Positions 25,641 through 34,369 of a stretch of DNA of 64,000 bases are shown one piece after another. The stretch comes from Paludibacteraceae bacterium (lineage in GTDB: Bacteria; Bacteroidota; Bacteroidia; Bacteroidales; Paludibacteraceae). How positions within the stretch are numbered: position 1 is the first letter of the stretch; each line of letters opens with the position of its first letter. The notes below the pieces were generated by a model. The model did not search any database. It was not told where the DNA came from and worked only from the letters and a program-made list of their open reading frames with translations. Both the position numbers and the translations under genes were made by a program. The stretch covers positions 1 through 64,000 of the forward strand of contig JAEEMG010000019.1 in assembly GCA_016283095.1 (NCBI GenBank). Direction: 5' to 3'.

Positions 25641-26420
25641 TTATTTCTTCAACTCATCGATGAATTCTTTCAAAGCGGCTCCCGGATTCTGAGTCTTCAT
25701 GAAATTTTCTCCGATCAAGAATCCTTGGAATCCCTTCTCACGAAGCATCTTTATGGTGTCGGGACTTGAGATTCCACTCTCAGAGATACGCACCATATCA
25801 TTAGGAAGCTGCGACATCAAGTCGATAGATGCCTGCAAATCAACCTCGAAAGTCTTCAAATTACGATTGTTGATACCTACGATATCAACATTCTTATTGA
25901 TATGGCCAAGTTCGTCAGCGGAATGAAGTTCCAAAAGCACCTCAAGACCAAGACGCTTAGCCTCCTCAGCCAATTCAGCCACACGCTCAGGTGTGAGACA
26001 AGCTGCGATAAGCAACACCACATCAGCACCACAACTCTTTGCCAAGTGAAGCTGGATCTCATCGATCACAAACTCCTTGAACAAAATCGGAATCTCCACA
26101 AGTTCACGAGCGATACGTATATCTTTTGGAGCACCTGCGAAGAAATCAGTGTCTGCCAAGACGGAGATGCCTGCCGCTCCAGCCTTCTCGTAGAATGGGA
26201 CAACCTCGTCTACCTTGGCATTCTCATTGATAAATCCTTTCGACGGGCTTTTTCTCTTGAACTCCGAAATAATTCCCGTTGATGAAGCCAACAAGCTTCT
26301 GCGCAATGAGTAACATACACGAGTATAGATTTCCGACTCCATGAAGTCACTCATTCTGATCGTACGCTTCAACTCAGCAACCTCTTCTTCCTTACGCGCT
26401 ATAATTTTGTCTAGATACAT
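25641..26420 (-). CDS. trpC: Indole-3-glycerol phosphate synthase
   Basis: TrpC (259 aa) closes the indole ring: CdRP to indole-3-glycerol phosphate. Conserved EFKRKSPSKG (substrate-binding Lys), VLADTDFFAGAPKDI, ILFKEFVIDEIQ and VGINNRNLKTFEVD are present, then ISESGISSPDTI. Normal length, single-function (not fused to trpF as in E. coli). 42 nt after trpD. Confidence 0.96.
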   Translation of the reverse strand: MYLDKIIARKEEEVAELKRTIRMSDFMESEIYTRVCYSLRRSLLASSTGIISEFKRKSPSKGFINENAKVDEVVPFYEKAGAAGISVLADTDFFAGAPKDIRIARELVEIPILFKEFVIDEIQLHLAKSCGADVVLLIAACLTPERVAELAEEAKRLGLEVLLELHSADELGHINKNVDIVGINNRNLKTFEVDLQASIDLMSQLPNDMVRISESGISSPDTIKMLREKGFQGFLIGENFMKTQNPGAALKEFIDELKK

Positions 26421-26462
26421 ACAATACTACTACAATAATACAATCCTAATATTTTTTATGTC

Positions 26463-27458
26463 TTACGAGTTTAATCTAATGTAATTCTCCAATGCTTTCT
26501 TTGCTTTTCCACTCTCAACGCTCTCTTTTGCCAAAGCAAGACACTCTTCCATAGAAAGAGATGAGTCGTAGACACGCATAGCAGCAGCAGCGTTGATAAG
26601 CACAACGTTCTTCTGACTTTCTGTCGCATTGTTTGTCAACACATCATCAAAAATCTTCTTTGCCTCCTCTTTTGTAGATCCACCATATATCTCCTCTGGC
26701 TTGATTGTCTTCAATCCGAAATCTGCTGGAGAGTAAACCTTCTCCAAACCAGCGGCAGTGATCTTGAAATCAGATGTCAAAGAGATCTCATCATATCCGT
26801 CCTCACTTGTCACGATCGCATAATCCATCTTCATCTTCTGGAAGACATTGGCATACAATCTCATCTGCTCCAGATTAGCAGTACCCAAGCACTGACACTG
26901 TGGACGGCAAGGGTTAATCATCGGGCCAAGAAGGTTGAAAAGAGTTGGCACCTGAAGAGCTTTTCTTACAGGCACAACGTTCTTCATTCCCTTCGCAAAC
27001 AAAGGAGCGTGCATGTAGCAGAAGTTTGATCCATCCAAACTGCGACGTAGATCAGCACTGTCATTAGTGAATTTCACACCATGACCTTCAAGCACATTAC
27101 TTGCGCCCGACACAGATGTCGCAGCATAGTTACCATGCTTTGCAACCTTGAAACCTGCACCCGCCAAAACGAAACAAGCACAAGTAGAGATGTTGAATGT
27201 GTTTTTGCCATCACCACCAGTACCTACGATATCAACCACTCTTACACCACCCAAATCAACAGGAACTCCAGTTTCCAACATACCCTGACGAACACCGAGC
27301 AACTCGTCTACGGTGATTCCTCTTGTCTGCATTATAGCCAGACACGCTGCAATCTGCTCGTTGCAATAACGGCCCTCAGCGATACCCAACATCACATTTT
27401 TTGCCTCCTCCTGAGTCAATGTATATTGGGTGTAAAGTTTACTTAATATCTCTTTCAT
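26463..27458 (-). CDS. trpD: Anthranilate phosphoribosyltransferase
   Basis: TrpD (331 aa from the ATG at 27458; the frame extends to a TTG that overlaps the promoter) joins anthranilate to PRPP. The PRPP-binding motif VDIVGTGGDGKNTFNIST and KHGNYAATSVSGASNVLE are intact, as is the LFNLLGPMINPCRP anthranilate-site segment. First gene of the trpD-trpC-HU-DMP19-porT-trpF-dedA operon. Confidence 0.96.
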   Translation of the reverse strand: MKEILSKLYTQYTLTQEEAKNVMLGIAEGRYCNEQIAACLAIMQTRGITVDELLGVRQGMLETGVPVDLGGVRVVDIVGTGGDGKNTFNISTCACFVLAGAGFKVAKHGNYAATSVSGASNVLEGHGVKFTNDSADLRRSLDGSNFCYMHAPLFAKGMKNVVPVRKALQVPTLFNLLGPMINPCRPQCQCLGTANLEQMRLYANVFQKMKMDYAIVTSEDGYDEISLTSDFKITAAGLEKVYSPADFGLKTIKPEEIYGGSTKEEAKKIFDDVLTNNATESQKNVVLINAAAAMRVYDSSLSMEECLALAKESVESGKAKKALENYIRLNS

Positions 27459-27494
27459 ATCGTTTTTGTCGAATGTGACTGTCCCAAAATTTGC

Positions 27495-27526
27495 CAAAAA
27501 TAATCAATGTTGGCCTATTAATGAAA
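27495..27526 (-). promoter_or_regulatory. Probable promoter of the trpD operon
   Basis: Minus strand TTTC (27526-27523), 20 bp, TATTTTTG (27502-27495); one base off consensus. The 5' UTR would be about 30 nt, too short for an attenuator. No Trp-rich leader frame is visible in the 27503-27668 interval, which otherwise shows nothing I recognise. Confidence 0.5.
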
Positions 27527-27668
27527 TTATTTTCCGCTTTTTTGAAATTTTGGATATGGATTAATACAACCAATAGTACTGAGCATACGCAAGTGTAGAT
27601 CTTAAAGACGGGTGATTTTATCTTAGACACAGAAGTCACTTTAATTACAAAAGCGCTCTCCTACCACC

Positions 27669-28099
27669 TTATTTCTTATTATAAATCAGATCTAATCCCT
27701 GACTCACATAAAACAAAAACTTATGATCACTTGAAATCAAAGACATTTTTTCTGTCATTGCATGCGATATTATCACATGATCCGATGGATCAAAATGCTC
27801 CTGTGATTCATTGATTTGCAAACGAGAATAGGTAATTAAATGCTCTCTAGACAAAGGAAGTACTGTCACACAAAACATATCCTCAATATCTCTTATCATG
27901 TCTTCCGATGATTTCCAAATCTTTTTCAAAAGTCGTTTATTTCGATAAGCGACTATCAATTCCCTTAACGTTTCTGCACTGACACATAAAATAGAATCGT
28001 AATCCTCTAAAACTGACAAAACATTCTGGCTTAAACTTGATTTATCAGACATGTAATAAATCAATATATTCGTATCTAAGTATCTAAAAGATATCTCAT
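27669..28099 (-). pseudogene. VapC-like PIN-domain toxin gene broken by an 8-bp tandem duplication
   Basis: The PIN protein reads well from YLDTNILIYYMSDK onward, with the acidic residues of the fold (Asp in DTN, Glu in AETLRELI, Asp in FDPSDHVI and ISSDHKF). In the reading frame carrying this sequence there is no ATG, GTG or TTG before DTN. The likely start, ATG at 28099, begins 2 nt after the antitoxin stop, reads MRYLLDT and then hits TAG. Between them lies a perfect tandem octamer, GTATCTAA twice (28072-28079 and 28080-28087, plus strand). Removing one copy joins ATG to the PIN frame as MRYLLDTNILIYY. An internal start at 28064 would lose the first catalytic Asp. Confidence 0.82.
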
Positions 28100-28101
28100 G
28101 G

Positions 28102-28293
28102 TCAAAGTGAATCCAATGAAATTCTCACATTATGATTCTCACGAAATTTTGATATCGCCCATGCTGAAATGTTTGTCCGTTTTTCATTTCCAATATCATC
28201 TATCAGATAATAATAGGTCTCTTCTCTACCATTTTCGTCCACGAACACTTTCTTGTTTGTGGTCTTTGTTTTTTCTTCCATTACTAATTTCAT
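28102..28293 (-). CDS. Putative antitoxin of the VapC-like pair
   Basis: 63 aa, charged, ending 2 nt before the toxin ATG, the usual antitoxin-toxin coupling. It contains VFVDENGREETYYYLIDDIGN and a C-terminal SKFRENHNVRIS. I recognise no DNA-binding fold. The assignment rests on position. Confidence 0.6.
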   Translation of the reverse strand: MKLVMEEKTKTTNKKVFVDENGREETYYYLIDDIGNEKRTNISAWAISKFRENHNVRISLDSL

Positions 28294-28315
28294 ACCTAAA
28301 AAATTTAATTCTATG

Positions 28316-28323
28316 CAAATATA
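28316..28323 (-). promoter_or_regulatory. -7 box of the toxin-antitoxin pair
   Basis: Minus strand TATATTTG, 23 nt upstream of the antitoxin ATG; no -33 TTTG seen. Confidence 0.4.
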
Positions 28324-28410
28324 TGAAAAAAATAGTTTTCCATTATTTTGTGAATGACTTTACACTTTTTTTCACAGGAAAAGTCGTTTTTTTCCATGAA
28401 TTTAGCTAAC

Positions 28411-28433
28411 GGGCAGGATTGAAACACCTGCCC
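28411..28433 (-). terminator. Hairpin after folC, weak terminator candidate
   Basis: Stem GGGCAGG / CCTGCCC with a 9-nt loop, 11 nt after the folC stop, without a T run. Confidence 0.35.
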
Positions 28434-28444
28434 ATACAATCTTT

Positions 28445-29656
28445 TCACACCACTTCCCCCACTACATAGCAAGAGCCGAACACAAGGATGAAATCATCCG
28501 CATCAGCCTCTCTCTTCGCTGTTTCAAGTGCGTTCTGAACAGATCCGCAACTCTTACCAGAAAGTCCGTGTTCAGCGGCCATTTCCTTCATCTTGTCAGA
28601 CGGAATGGCTCGTTTAGTTGTGGCAGCGGCAAAGTAGTATACCGCATTTTTAGGAAGCAGGTTGAGGATTTCCGCCACATCTTTGTCGCCACACGCTCCA
28701 AACACAATTCGCAGTGTCTTATACTTCTGGCGTCCGATCTCATGCACAGCCTTCTTGATTCCATCCTCATTATGCGCGCAATCAGCTATGACGAGAGGAT
28801 TGGTAGACAATGTCTGCCATCTTCCTGAGAAATTAGTGTTATGATGCACATTGGCGAAACCACGCTCCACAGCCTCATCCGACACGTTGTAGCCAAGATT
28901 CCGCAACTCTTTGACCGCAGTTCGCACTGTATTGCGGTTTTCAATCTGATAGTCTGGGATATCCACGTCGACAGCATCCTTGATATCACAGAATATAGCT
29001 TTGGCTCCCGTCTGAGCCGCACACTCCTCGAACACCCTCTTCACACCACCGTCGGCACGGCCAATCACGCAAGGAGTATTCTTTTTCATTATTCCTGCCT
29101 TCTCGTATGCGATCTTTTCAAGAGTGTCGCCAAGAAGATTCATATGGTCGTAACTGATATTTGTCACCACACTCAAAAGTGGGGAAATGACATTGGTGCT
29201 ATCCAGACGTCCGCCAAGACCGACCTCAATAACCGCAAAATCGACCTTTTGACGTGAGAAATACCAGAATGCCATAGCTGTGGTCACCTCAAAGAAAGAT
29301 GGGAGCAACGCTTCAAGGAACGTTCTGTATGTTTCCACGAACTCGCAAACCTCAGCCTCAGAGATCATCTCACCATTCACCTTGATACGCTCACGGAAAT
29401 CACGAAGATGGGGAGACGTGAACAGTCCAACCTTATTTCCGTCTTCCATCAGAATACTGCAAAGATTATTGCAGACACTACCCTTTCCATTGGTTCCAGC
29501 CACATGGATAGTCTTTATATTCTTATGTGGAGAGCCAAGAAAAGCGTCAAGCAGACGCATCGAATCCATACCTGGTTTATAGCCCGAACGCCCTACCATC
29601 TGGAACGGCGGCATACATTTATAAAGCCACTCAACACACTCTTTATAGTCCATCAC
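28445..29656 (-). CDS. folC: Bifunctional dihydrofolate / folylpolyglutamate synthase
   Basis: 403 aa. FolC adds L-Glu to dihydropteroate and then further Glu to folates, in the cytosol. The P-loop is HVAGTNGKGSV (about 51-61), followed by LFTSPHLRDFRERI, FAVIEVGLGGRLDSTNV and the central TNISYDHMNLLGDTLEKIAYEKAGI, all standard Mur-ligase-like FolC motifs. Starts at ATG 29656 or the next codon. Single gene divergent from phoH. Confidence 0.95.
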   Translation of the reverse strand: MMDYKECVEWLYKCMPPFQMVGRSGYKPGMDSMRLLDAFLGSPHKNIKTIHVAGTNGKGSVCNNLCSILMEDGNKVGLFTSPHLRDFRERIKVNGEMISEAEVCEFVETYRTFLEALLPSFFEVTTAMAFWYFSRQKVDFAVIEVGLGGRLDSTNVISPLLSVVTNISYDHMNLLGDTLEKIAYEKAGIMKKNTPCVIGRADGGVKRVFEECAAQTGAKAIFCDIKDAVDVDIPDYQIENRNTVRTAVKELRNLGYNVSDEAVERGFANVHHNTNFSGRWQTLSTNPLVIADCAHNEDGIKKAVHEIGRQKYKTLRIVFGACGDKDVAEILNLLPKNAVYYFAAATTKRAIPSDKMKEMAAEHGLSGKSCGSVQNALETAKREADADDFILVFGSCYVVGEVV

Positions 29657-29690
29657 AACTTTTTTCTATTCAAATATGTTAACTAACACA

Positions 29691-29698
29691 CAAAAGTA
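29691..29698 (-). promoter_or_regulatory. -7 box for folC
   Basis: Minus strand TACTTTTG, 35 nt upstream of the start; no clear -33 element. Confidence 0.35.
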
Positions 29699-29738
29699 AA
29701 AAAAGAGAAAAAAATTACATGGAATTAACCCTTTTTTT

Positions 29739-29768
29739 TTTGTCGTATCAAAAAGAGTTTTAATTTTG
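29739..29768 (+). promoter_or_regulatory. Promoter of phoH, TTTG-N18-TAATTTTG
   Basis: TTTG 29739-29742 and TAATTTTG 29761-29768. The gene also has an AAGGAG at 29803-29808, 8 nt before the ATG, a strong Shine-Dalgarno that is rare in this phylum. Confidence 0.6.
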
Positions 29769-29816
29769 AGATAGGCTTAAAATTAAGTTGAAACTAAAAT
29801 ATAAGGAGATATTGAT

Positions 29817-31133
29817 ATGAAAAAGAATTTCGTTTTGGACACCAACGTGCTTTTGCACGACAGTGGCAGCATTTATAGATTCCAAGAGAACGACATATAC
29901 CTACCAATCGCAGTATTGGAAGAACTAGACAAATTTAAGAAAGGAGCTGAGCAGATCAATTATAACGCGCGCTCAGTGGTAAGAGATTTGGACACACTTG
30001 CTACAGACGGAATCAAGGGAGGTATTCCATTGGGTGAAGGTTTGGGCAAGCTATACATTGTGACAGACACTGTCTATCCAAAGAAATTGTCAGACTCATT
30101 CTCAGAGAGAATCCCTGATCACCGCATCATGGCAGTCGCACTTAATCTAATAGAGAAAGACGCGAAGACTCCTACAATATTGGTGACAAAGGATGTCAAT
30201 CTACGTATGAAGGCAAAGGCTCTCAATATTCCGGTTGAGGATTACGAGAACGACAAGGTAACCAACGTAGACATCTTCGACAAGGCTCAGGAGGAGATTG
30301 AGGTAGACGCGGATTTGATAGACAAGCTATATTCAGCGCCAAACAGCATTCTGCTAAGCGAAAGCGGACTCAACCGCACATTCGCCGCAAACGAGTGCTT
30401 CATACTAAAGAGCAACCGTGCTACAATATTGGCTCGTTATGATGCAGACACTCAGTCTGTAGTAAGAGTCAAGGAGGATTTGAAAGCATACGGAATCAGC
30501 GGAAGAAGCGCAGAGCAGAAGTTTGCTTTGGACGCTCTATTGAACAACGACATCAAGCTTGTGGCTATCTCAGGTAAGGCAGGTACAGGTAAGACATTGT
30601 TGGCACTTGCAGCGGCATTGCAGCAGAACAAGGACTACAAGCAGATTCTGTTGGCACGTCCTATCGTAGCGATGAGCAACAAAGACCTAGGATTCCTACC
30701 TGGAGACCAGAAGCAGAAAGTAGCTCCATACATGCAGCCTCTATTCGATAATCTGAACGTCATCAAACGTCAGTTTGGAGCAAACAGCAAAGAGATTGCG
30801 TTGCTCGACGAGATGCAGAAAGAGGAGAGATTGGTGATTGAGGCATTGGCATTCATCCGTGGACGAAGCCTTTCCGACACATATGTAATCGTGGATGAGG
30901 CACAGAACCTGACACCACATGAGATCAAGACAATCATCACACGTGCAGGTGAAGGATGTAAGATGGTCTTCACAGGAGACGTTCAGCAGATCGATGCTCC
31001 ATACCTTGACATGCAGAGCAACGGTCTGGCTTACATGATCGACAAGATGAAAGGACAGGAAATATTCCAGCACGTCAACCTTGTCAAGGGTGAGCGAAGC
31101 AAGTTGAGCGAGATCGCAAGTAAATTGTTATAA
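29817..31133 (+). CDS. phoH: PIN-PhoH family ATPase
   Basis: 438 aa. An N-terminal PIN nuclease domain (MKKNFVLDTNVLLHD; PIAVLEELDKFKKG; PDHRIMAVAL) is fused to a PhoH-type P-loop ATPase (ISGKAGTGKTLLALAA near 251; TYVIVDEAQNLTPHEIKTI near 355; FTGDVQQIDAPYLD). The PIN-PhoH arrangement (YlaK/PhoH2 type) is associated with RNA helicase and nuclease activity in other bacteria. It keeps the leading Asp of its PIN domain, unlike the broken VapC nearby. Single gene with two terminators downstream. Confidence 0.92.
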   Translation: MKKNFVLDTNVLLHDSGSIYRFQENDIYLPIAVLEELDKFKKGAEQINYNARSVVRDLDTLATDGIKGGIPLGEGLGKLYIVTDTVYPKKLSDSFSERIPDHRIMAVALNLIEKDAKTPTILVTKDVNLRMKAKALNIPVEDYENDKVTNVDIFDKAQEEIEVDADLIDKLYSAPNSILLSESGLNRTFAANECFILKSNRATILARYDADTQSVVRVKEDLKAYGISGRSAEQKFALDALLNNDIKLVAISGKAGTGKTLLALAAALQQNKDYKQILLARPIVAMSNKDLGFLPGDQKQKVAPYMQPLFDNLNVIKRQFGANSKEIALLDEMQKEERLVIEALAFIRGRSLSDTYVIVDEAQNLTPHEIKTIITRAGEGCKMVFTGDVQQIDAPYLDMQSNGLAYMIDKMKGQEIFQHVNLVKGERSKLSEIASKLL

Positions 31134-31140
31134 TCACGTA

Positions 31141-31170
31141 GAGACGCACGGATGTGCGTCTCTTTTTTTT
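31141..31170 (+). terminator. Primary terminator of phoH
   Basis: 9-bp stem GAGACGCAC / GTGCGTCTC, GGAT loop, eight T; 8 nt after the stop. Confidence 0.93.
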
Positions 31171-31189
31171 AACAACAATAACAAATATA

Positions 31190-31217
31190 AAGGTGAAACC
31201 AATGGCTTCACCTTTTT
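31190..31217 (+). terminator. Second hairpin-T terminator after phoH
   Basis: Stem AAAGGTGAA / TTCACCTTT with a T run. It lies between the first terminator and the J-protein start, so it may insulate or attenuate the next gene. Confidence 0.7.
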
Positions 31218-31249
31218 TGTAATATTGCAGACGAATCAAAACAAATGAA

Positions 31250-32587
31250 ATGATCGAATTTATTTTATTATTCGCCACAATAATATTGATTCCTTTTCTT
31301 GTCGTAAAGATAACTAACTGGATGGAGTTTCTATTACACCAGTGGTCAGCGAAGAGAGAAATGGAATACGACTCGCTATGCATAAAACTGGTTGTCTTCA
31401 CTGCTTATTGGAGTGGCAAAGACAGTATTGAAGAAGAAACTTTACACGAACTGAAAAATTTAGTTTCATTGAGAGTCTATAAAAGTGAGGAAGAGAAAAC
31501 AAAACAATTAGAAAAGATAACAGAAGAGATAAACGAGTATTTCAAAACTGCAGCTGAAAAAGTCATCGATAAATCCGACATAATACGGTTGTGCAATAAA
31601 ATTGTCGAATGCAACTTTGATAAAAATTTGCATTTAAGTAAAGCCCTATCCACAGCGGCATTCCTAACAGACAAATTCAATCCTGTACTTCCTGAGATTT
31701 TTGACAAACTAAGAATATACCCTTGGATGATAAAAGATCTTCATAAAAATCATACAAAAAAACACAAAAAAAAGAATTCCCGTAAATCCGACAAAAAAGA
31801 GAATACGTCAAATAACACCACCAACAAAAAAGAAGAAAAGAATAAAAGGGAAAAGAAGACGGAATACAATAATAATCAGCAAAACTATAAAGACAATTCA
31901 TTTGAGACCCTGACACTTGAACTATTGGTGGAGGCTATGAAAGTGGACCGGTCGAAAATGGTGTGTGAGCTCGACGTCATAAAGGCATTCATTCTTAAAC
32001 ATGACAAGAAGAATTTCCAGAAAAGAGTGCTGGAGGTGAAAAAATACCTGAGCTATGAATATATAGAAGTGCATGTGGAAGAAATATGCACCAATATCTA
32101 CAAACAATTCCGTCAAGACAATCAAAAAAGAGAGGATATATTAAAACTTTTATTTGAACTCATATATGCAGACGAGACTTGTACCAACACAGAATATAAT
32201 TTCCTGAAAAAGGTAGCAGAAAGACTGAAAGTTTCAAAGTCCGCCTTTGATTTCATGAGGATGAAATACGAAAACAGAAAAAATAATAGCAAGCAGAAAA
32301 GCAAACAACAGAGCAATAGACAAAACGGTAATTCTCAGGAGGATAATAATCAAAGCCATTCACAGCCTAAATACACAAGTGAATTGGAGAAAGCTTATGC
32401 CGCACTCGGAATCTCCCAAGACGCCACTGACAAAGAGCTTAGTGCAACCTGGAGAAACTTGATGCGCGTCTACCATCCGGATTTAATGGAAAAAAAAGGA
32501 GCGGAAGCCATCAAAAAAGCGACTGCCAAATGTCAAGAAATCAACAAAGCTTTTGAAATCATAAAGGCTAGCAGAGGAATGAGATGA
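31250..32587 (+). CDS. Membrane-anchored J-domain protein with TerB-like region, copy 1
   Basis: 445 aa. One N-terminal transmembrane segment (about 3-20), a helical region (about 40-165) unlike known domains, and a Lys/Asn-rich low-complexity linker (about 170-215). A TerB/DjlA-like helical domain follows (LTLELLVEAMKVDRSKMVCELDVI), then a Gln/Asn/Ser linker and a C-terminal J domain with intact HPD (VYHPDLMEK). The layout recalls DjlA (TM-TerB-J), a DnaK co-chaperone; a DnaK partner role is inferred. The 3' quarter is almost identical to the next gene. Confidence 0.78.
   Translation: MIEFILLFATIILIPFLVVKITNWMEFLLHQWSAKREMEYDSLCIKLVVFTAYWSGKDSIEEETLHELKNLVSLRVYKSEEEKTKQLEKITEEINEYFKTAAEKVIDKSDIIRLCNKIVECNFDKNLHLSKALSTAAFLTDKFNPVLPEIFDKLRIYPWMIKDLHKNHTKKHKKKNSRKSDKKENTSNNTTNKKEEKNKREKKTEYNNNQQNYKDNSFETLTLELLVEAMKVDRSKMVCELDVIKAFILKHDKKNFQKRVLEVKKYLSYEYIEVHVEEICTNIYKQFRQDNQKREDILKLLFELIYADETCTNTEYNFLKKVAERLKVSKSAFDFMRMKYENRKNNSKQKSKQQSNRQNGNSQEDNNQSHSQPKYTSELEKAYAALGISQDATDKELSATWRNLMRVYHPDLMEKKGAEAIKKATAKCQEINKAFEIIKASRGMR
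32230..32587 (+). repeat. Near-identical tract shared by the two J-protein genes (copy 1)
   Basis: About 358 nt matching 33755-34111. It opens with a run of roughly 95 identical bases through the Asn/Lys/Gln linker, then only scattered differences to the stop. Upstream the genes diverge strongly. Confidence 0.9.
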
Positions 32588-32602
32588 GATGTGGAATTTC
32601 AT

Positions 32603-32610
32603 TACATTTG
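32603..32610 (+). promoter_or_regulatory. -7 box upstream of J-protein copy 2
   Basis: TACATTTG, 70 nt before the ATG; no -33 TTTG at the right distance. Confidence 0.3.
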
Positions 32611-32680
32611 TATTGAAAAAGTCAACAACCAAACTTTTTTAACAAACTAAAAACAAACCAAATAAAAAACTGATTGAAAA

Positions 32681-34111
32681 ATGAACCTACACAAAACATT
32701 CATAGTATGGTTGCCATGCACAATTATTATAATGTTACTGACATTAGATCAAAAAAATATAGTGCTTATTATATTACTTAGTTTGATGTTAGTCGGAGAA
32801 TTGGCATATTTATTGGGTTATTATAGTGGAAAAATCATTGAAGAAGACAACAAAATAAAAATCAAATCAAATAAAAAATCAGAAAAAGAGTCAGACAAAA
32901 AAACTGAAGAAGACGACGACAATGATGATTTTCTGTTCTGTTGCATCAAACTGATGGTATATACCGCTAAATACTGTGGATGCAATGGTATAGACGATAT
33001 AACAAGAGTCAAGATCAGAAAGTTTATAATAAAAAATGAGCCACAAAACCTCTCTACAAGATTGAAAGAGCTTGACAACTTAGCCATCCATATATCTGAC
33101 AATGAAGTTTCCAATTTCGACATCTTTTTATTATGTGAAATGATAAAGAGAAAACTTAACAGCAACAACAACCCATCATGGATATTTAGTAATCGGAACT
33201 TAATTTTAGATATTCTATTTTCAGTAGTATATCAGTCCAAGAATTCCCCATTTATTCTAGAATACATTTCAAAAATCATTGGAGACGAATATTTGTTTGA
33301 AACTAAAAGAAAAGAATACGAAAGAAAATATTCAAAAAAAGCAGATACGAACAACGAGAACAACAAAAATGATAAAGATGGAAATAACAACAAAAAGAAT
33401 AAGAATAAAGACACTAAAAGGCAATTTGTCACCCTAACACTTGAATTGCTAGCGGAGGCTATGAAAGTGGACCGGTCAAAAATGGTGTGTGAACTCGACG
33501 TCATAAAGTCCTTTATCATGAAATATGACAAGGATAATTTCCAGGAGAGATTGTTGGAGGTGAAAAAATACCTGAGCATTGAATACACCGAAGTGAACGT
33601 GGAAGGTACATGCTCAAGAATCAACAAACAATTCCGTCAAAACTACCAGAAAAGAGAGGAAACCTTAAAAATACTGGTTGATCTCATCTATGCCGACGAC
33701 ACCTGCACCAACGCAGAATATAATTTTCTGAAAAAGGTGGCTGAAAGATTGAATGTTTCAAAGTCCGCCTTTGATTTCATGAGGATGAAATACGAAAACA
33801 GAAAAAATAATAGCAAGCAGAAAAGCAAACAACAGAGCAATAGACAAAACGATAATTCTCAGGAAGATGAGAATCAAAGCAATTCACAGCCTAAATACAC
33901 AAGTGAATTGGAGAAAGCTTATGCCGCACTCGGAATCTCCCAAGACGCCACTGACAAAGAGCTTAGTGCAACCTGGAGAAACCTGATGCGCGTCAACCAT
34001 CCGGATTTAATGGAAAAACAGGGAGCAGAAGCAATCAGAAAAGCTACTGCCAAATGTCAGGAAATCAACAAAGCTTTTGAAATCATAAAGGCTAGCAGAG
34101 GAATGAGATGA
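32681..34111 (+). CDS. Membrane-anchored J-domain protein with TerB-like region, copy 2
   Basis: 476 aa, paralogue of the preceding gene. Two hydrophobic N-terminal segments (about 6-22 and 28-47), a divergent helical region that still shares the CIKLMVYTAKYCG motif (copy 1 CIKLVVFTAYWSG), a Lys/Asp/Asn linker, the TerB-like domain (about 75% like copy 1 by eye) and a J domain with HPD (VNHPDLMEK). The gap of 93 nt and the shared strand suggest co-expression, perhaps as a pair on the membrane. Confidence 0.78.
   Translation: MNLHKTFIVWLPCTIIIMLLTLDQKNIVLIILLSLMLVGELAYLLGYYSGKIIEEDNKIKIKSNKKSEKESDKKTEEDDDNDDFLFCCIKLMVYTAKYCGCNGIDDITRVKIRKFIIKNEPQNLSTRLKELDNLAIHISDNEVSNFDIFLLCEMIKRKLNSNNNPSWIFSNRNLILDILFSVVYQSKNSPFILEYISKIIGDEYLFETKRKEYERKYSKKADTNNENNKNDKDGNNNKKNKNKDTKRQFVTLTLELLAEAMKVDRSKMVCELDVIKSFIMKYDKDNFQERLLEVKKYLSIEYTEVNVEGTCSRINKQFRQNYQKREETLKILVDLIYADDTCTNAEYNFLKKVAERLNVSKSAFDFMRMKYENRKNNSKQKSKQQSNRQNDNSQEDENQSNSQPKYTSELEKAYAALGISQDATDKELSATWRNLMRVNHPDLMEKQGAEAIRKATAKCQEINKAFEIIKASRGMR
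33755..34111 (+). repeat. Near-identical tract shared by the two J-protein genes (copy 2)
   Basis: Partner of 32230-32587; covers the linker and the J domain. Confidence 0.9.
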
Positions 34112-34274
34112 CAACGACGTCATATTTAATCCCAAAAATCGTGGATTATTTATGGCTGTTAATGTTTGCCATTCAATGTAAGCAACACCAATGCTTACCT
34201 GTTATACTTGTTAATAAAACATAAAAAGCCACGAAATACTGACAACACTTATTTTTCTCATCCATATAATAGTT

Positions 34275-34282
34275 TATCTTTG
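34275..34282 (+). promoter_or_regulatory. -7 box of the NlpC/P60-like gene
   Basis: TATCTTTG, 87 nt before the ATG at 34370. The 34112-34274 interval shows nothing else. Confidence 0.4.
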
Positions 34283-34369
34283 TAAAAATAATAACAAAAT
34301 CAATTTGGCTGTTTTCTTTATCAAGCCAACTTAATTGAGAGTGTACAAATGATTAAAATATGAATATTT

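Noticed and set aside
27439-27639. Small minus-strand frame upstream of trpD
   Set aside because: It spans the trpD promoter and start, has no family features and overlaps trpD.
27459-27668. A second Trp leader before trpD
   Set aside because: No frame with clustered Trp codons and no hairpin-T structure between the promoter and trpD.
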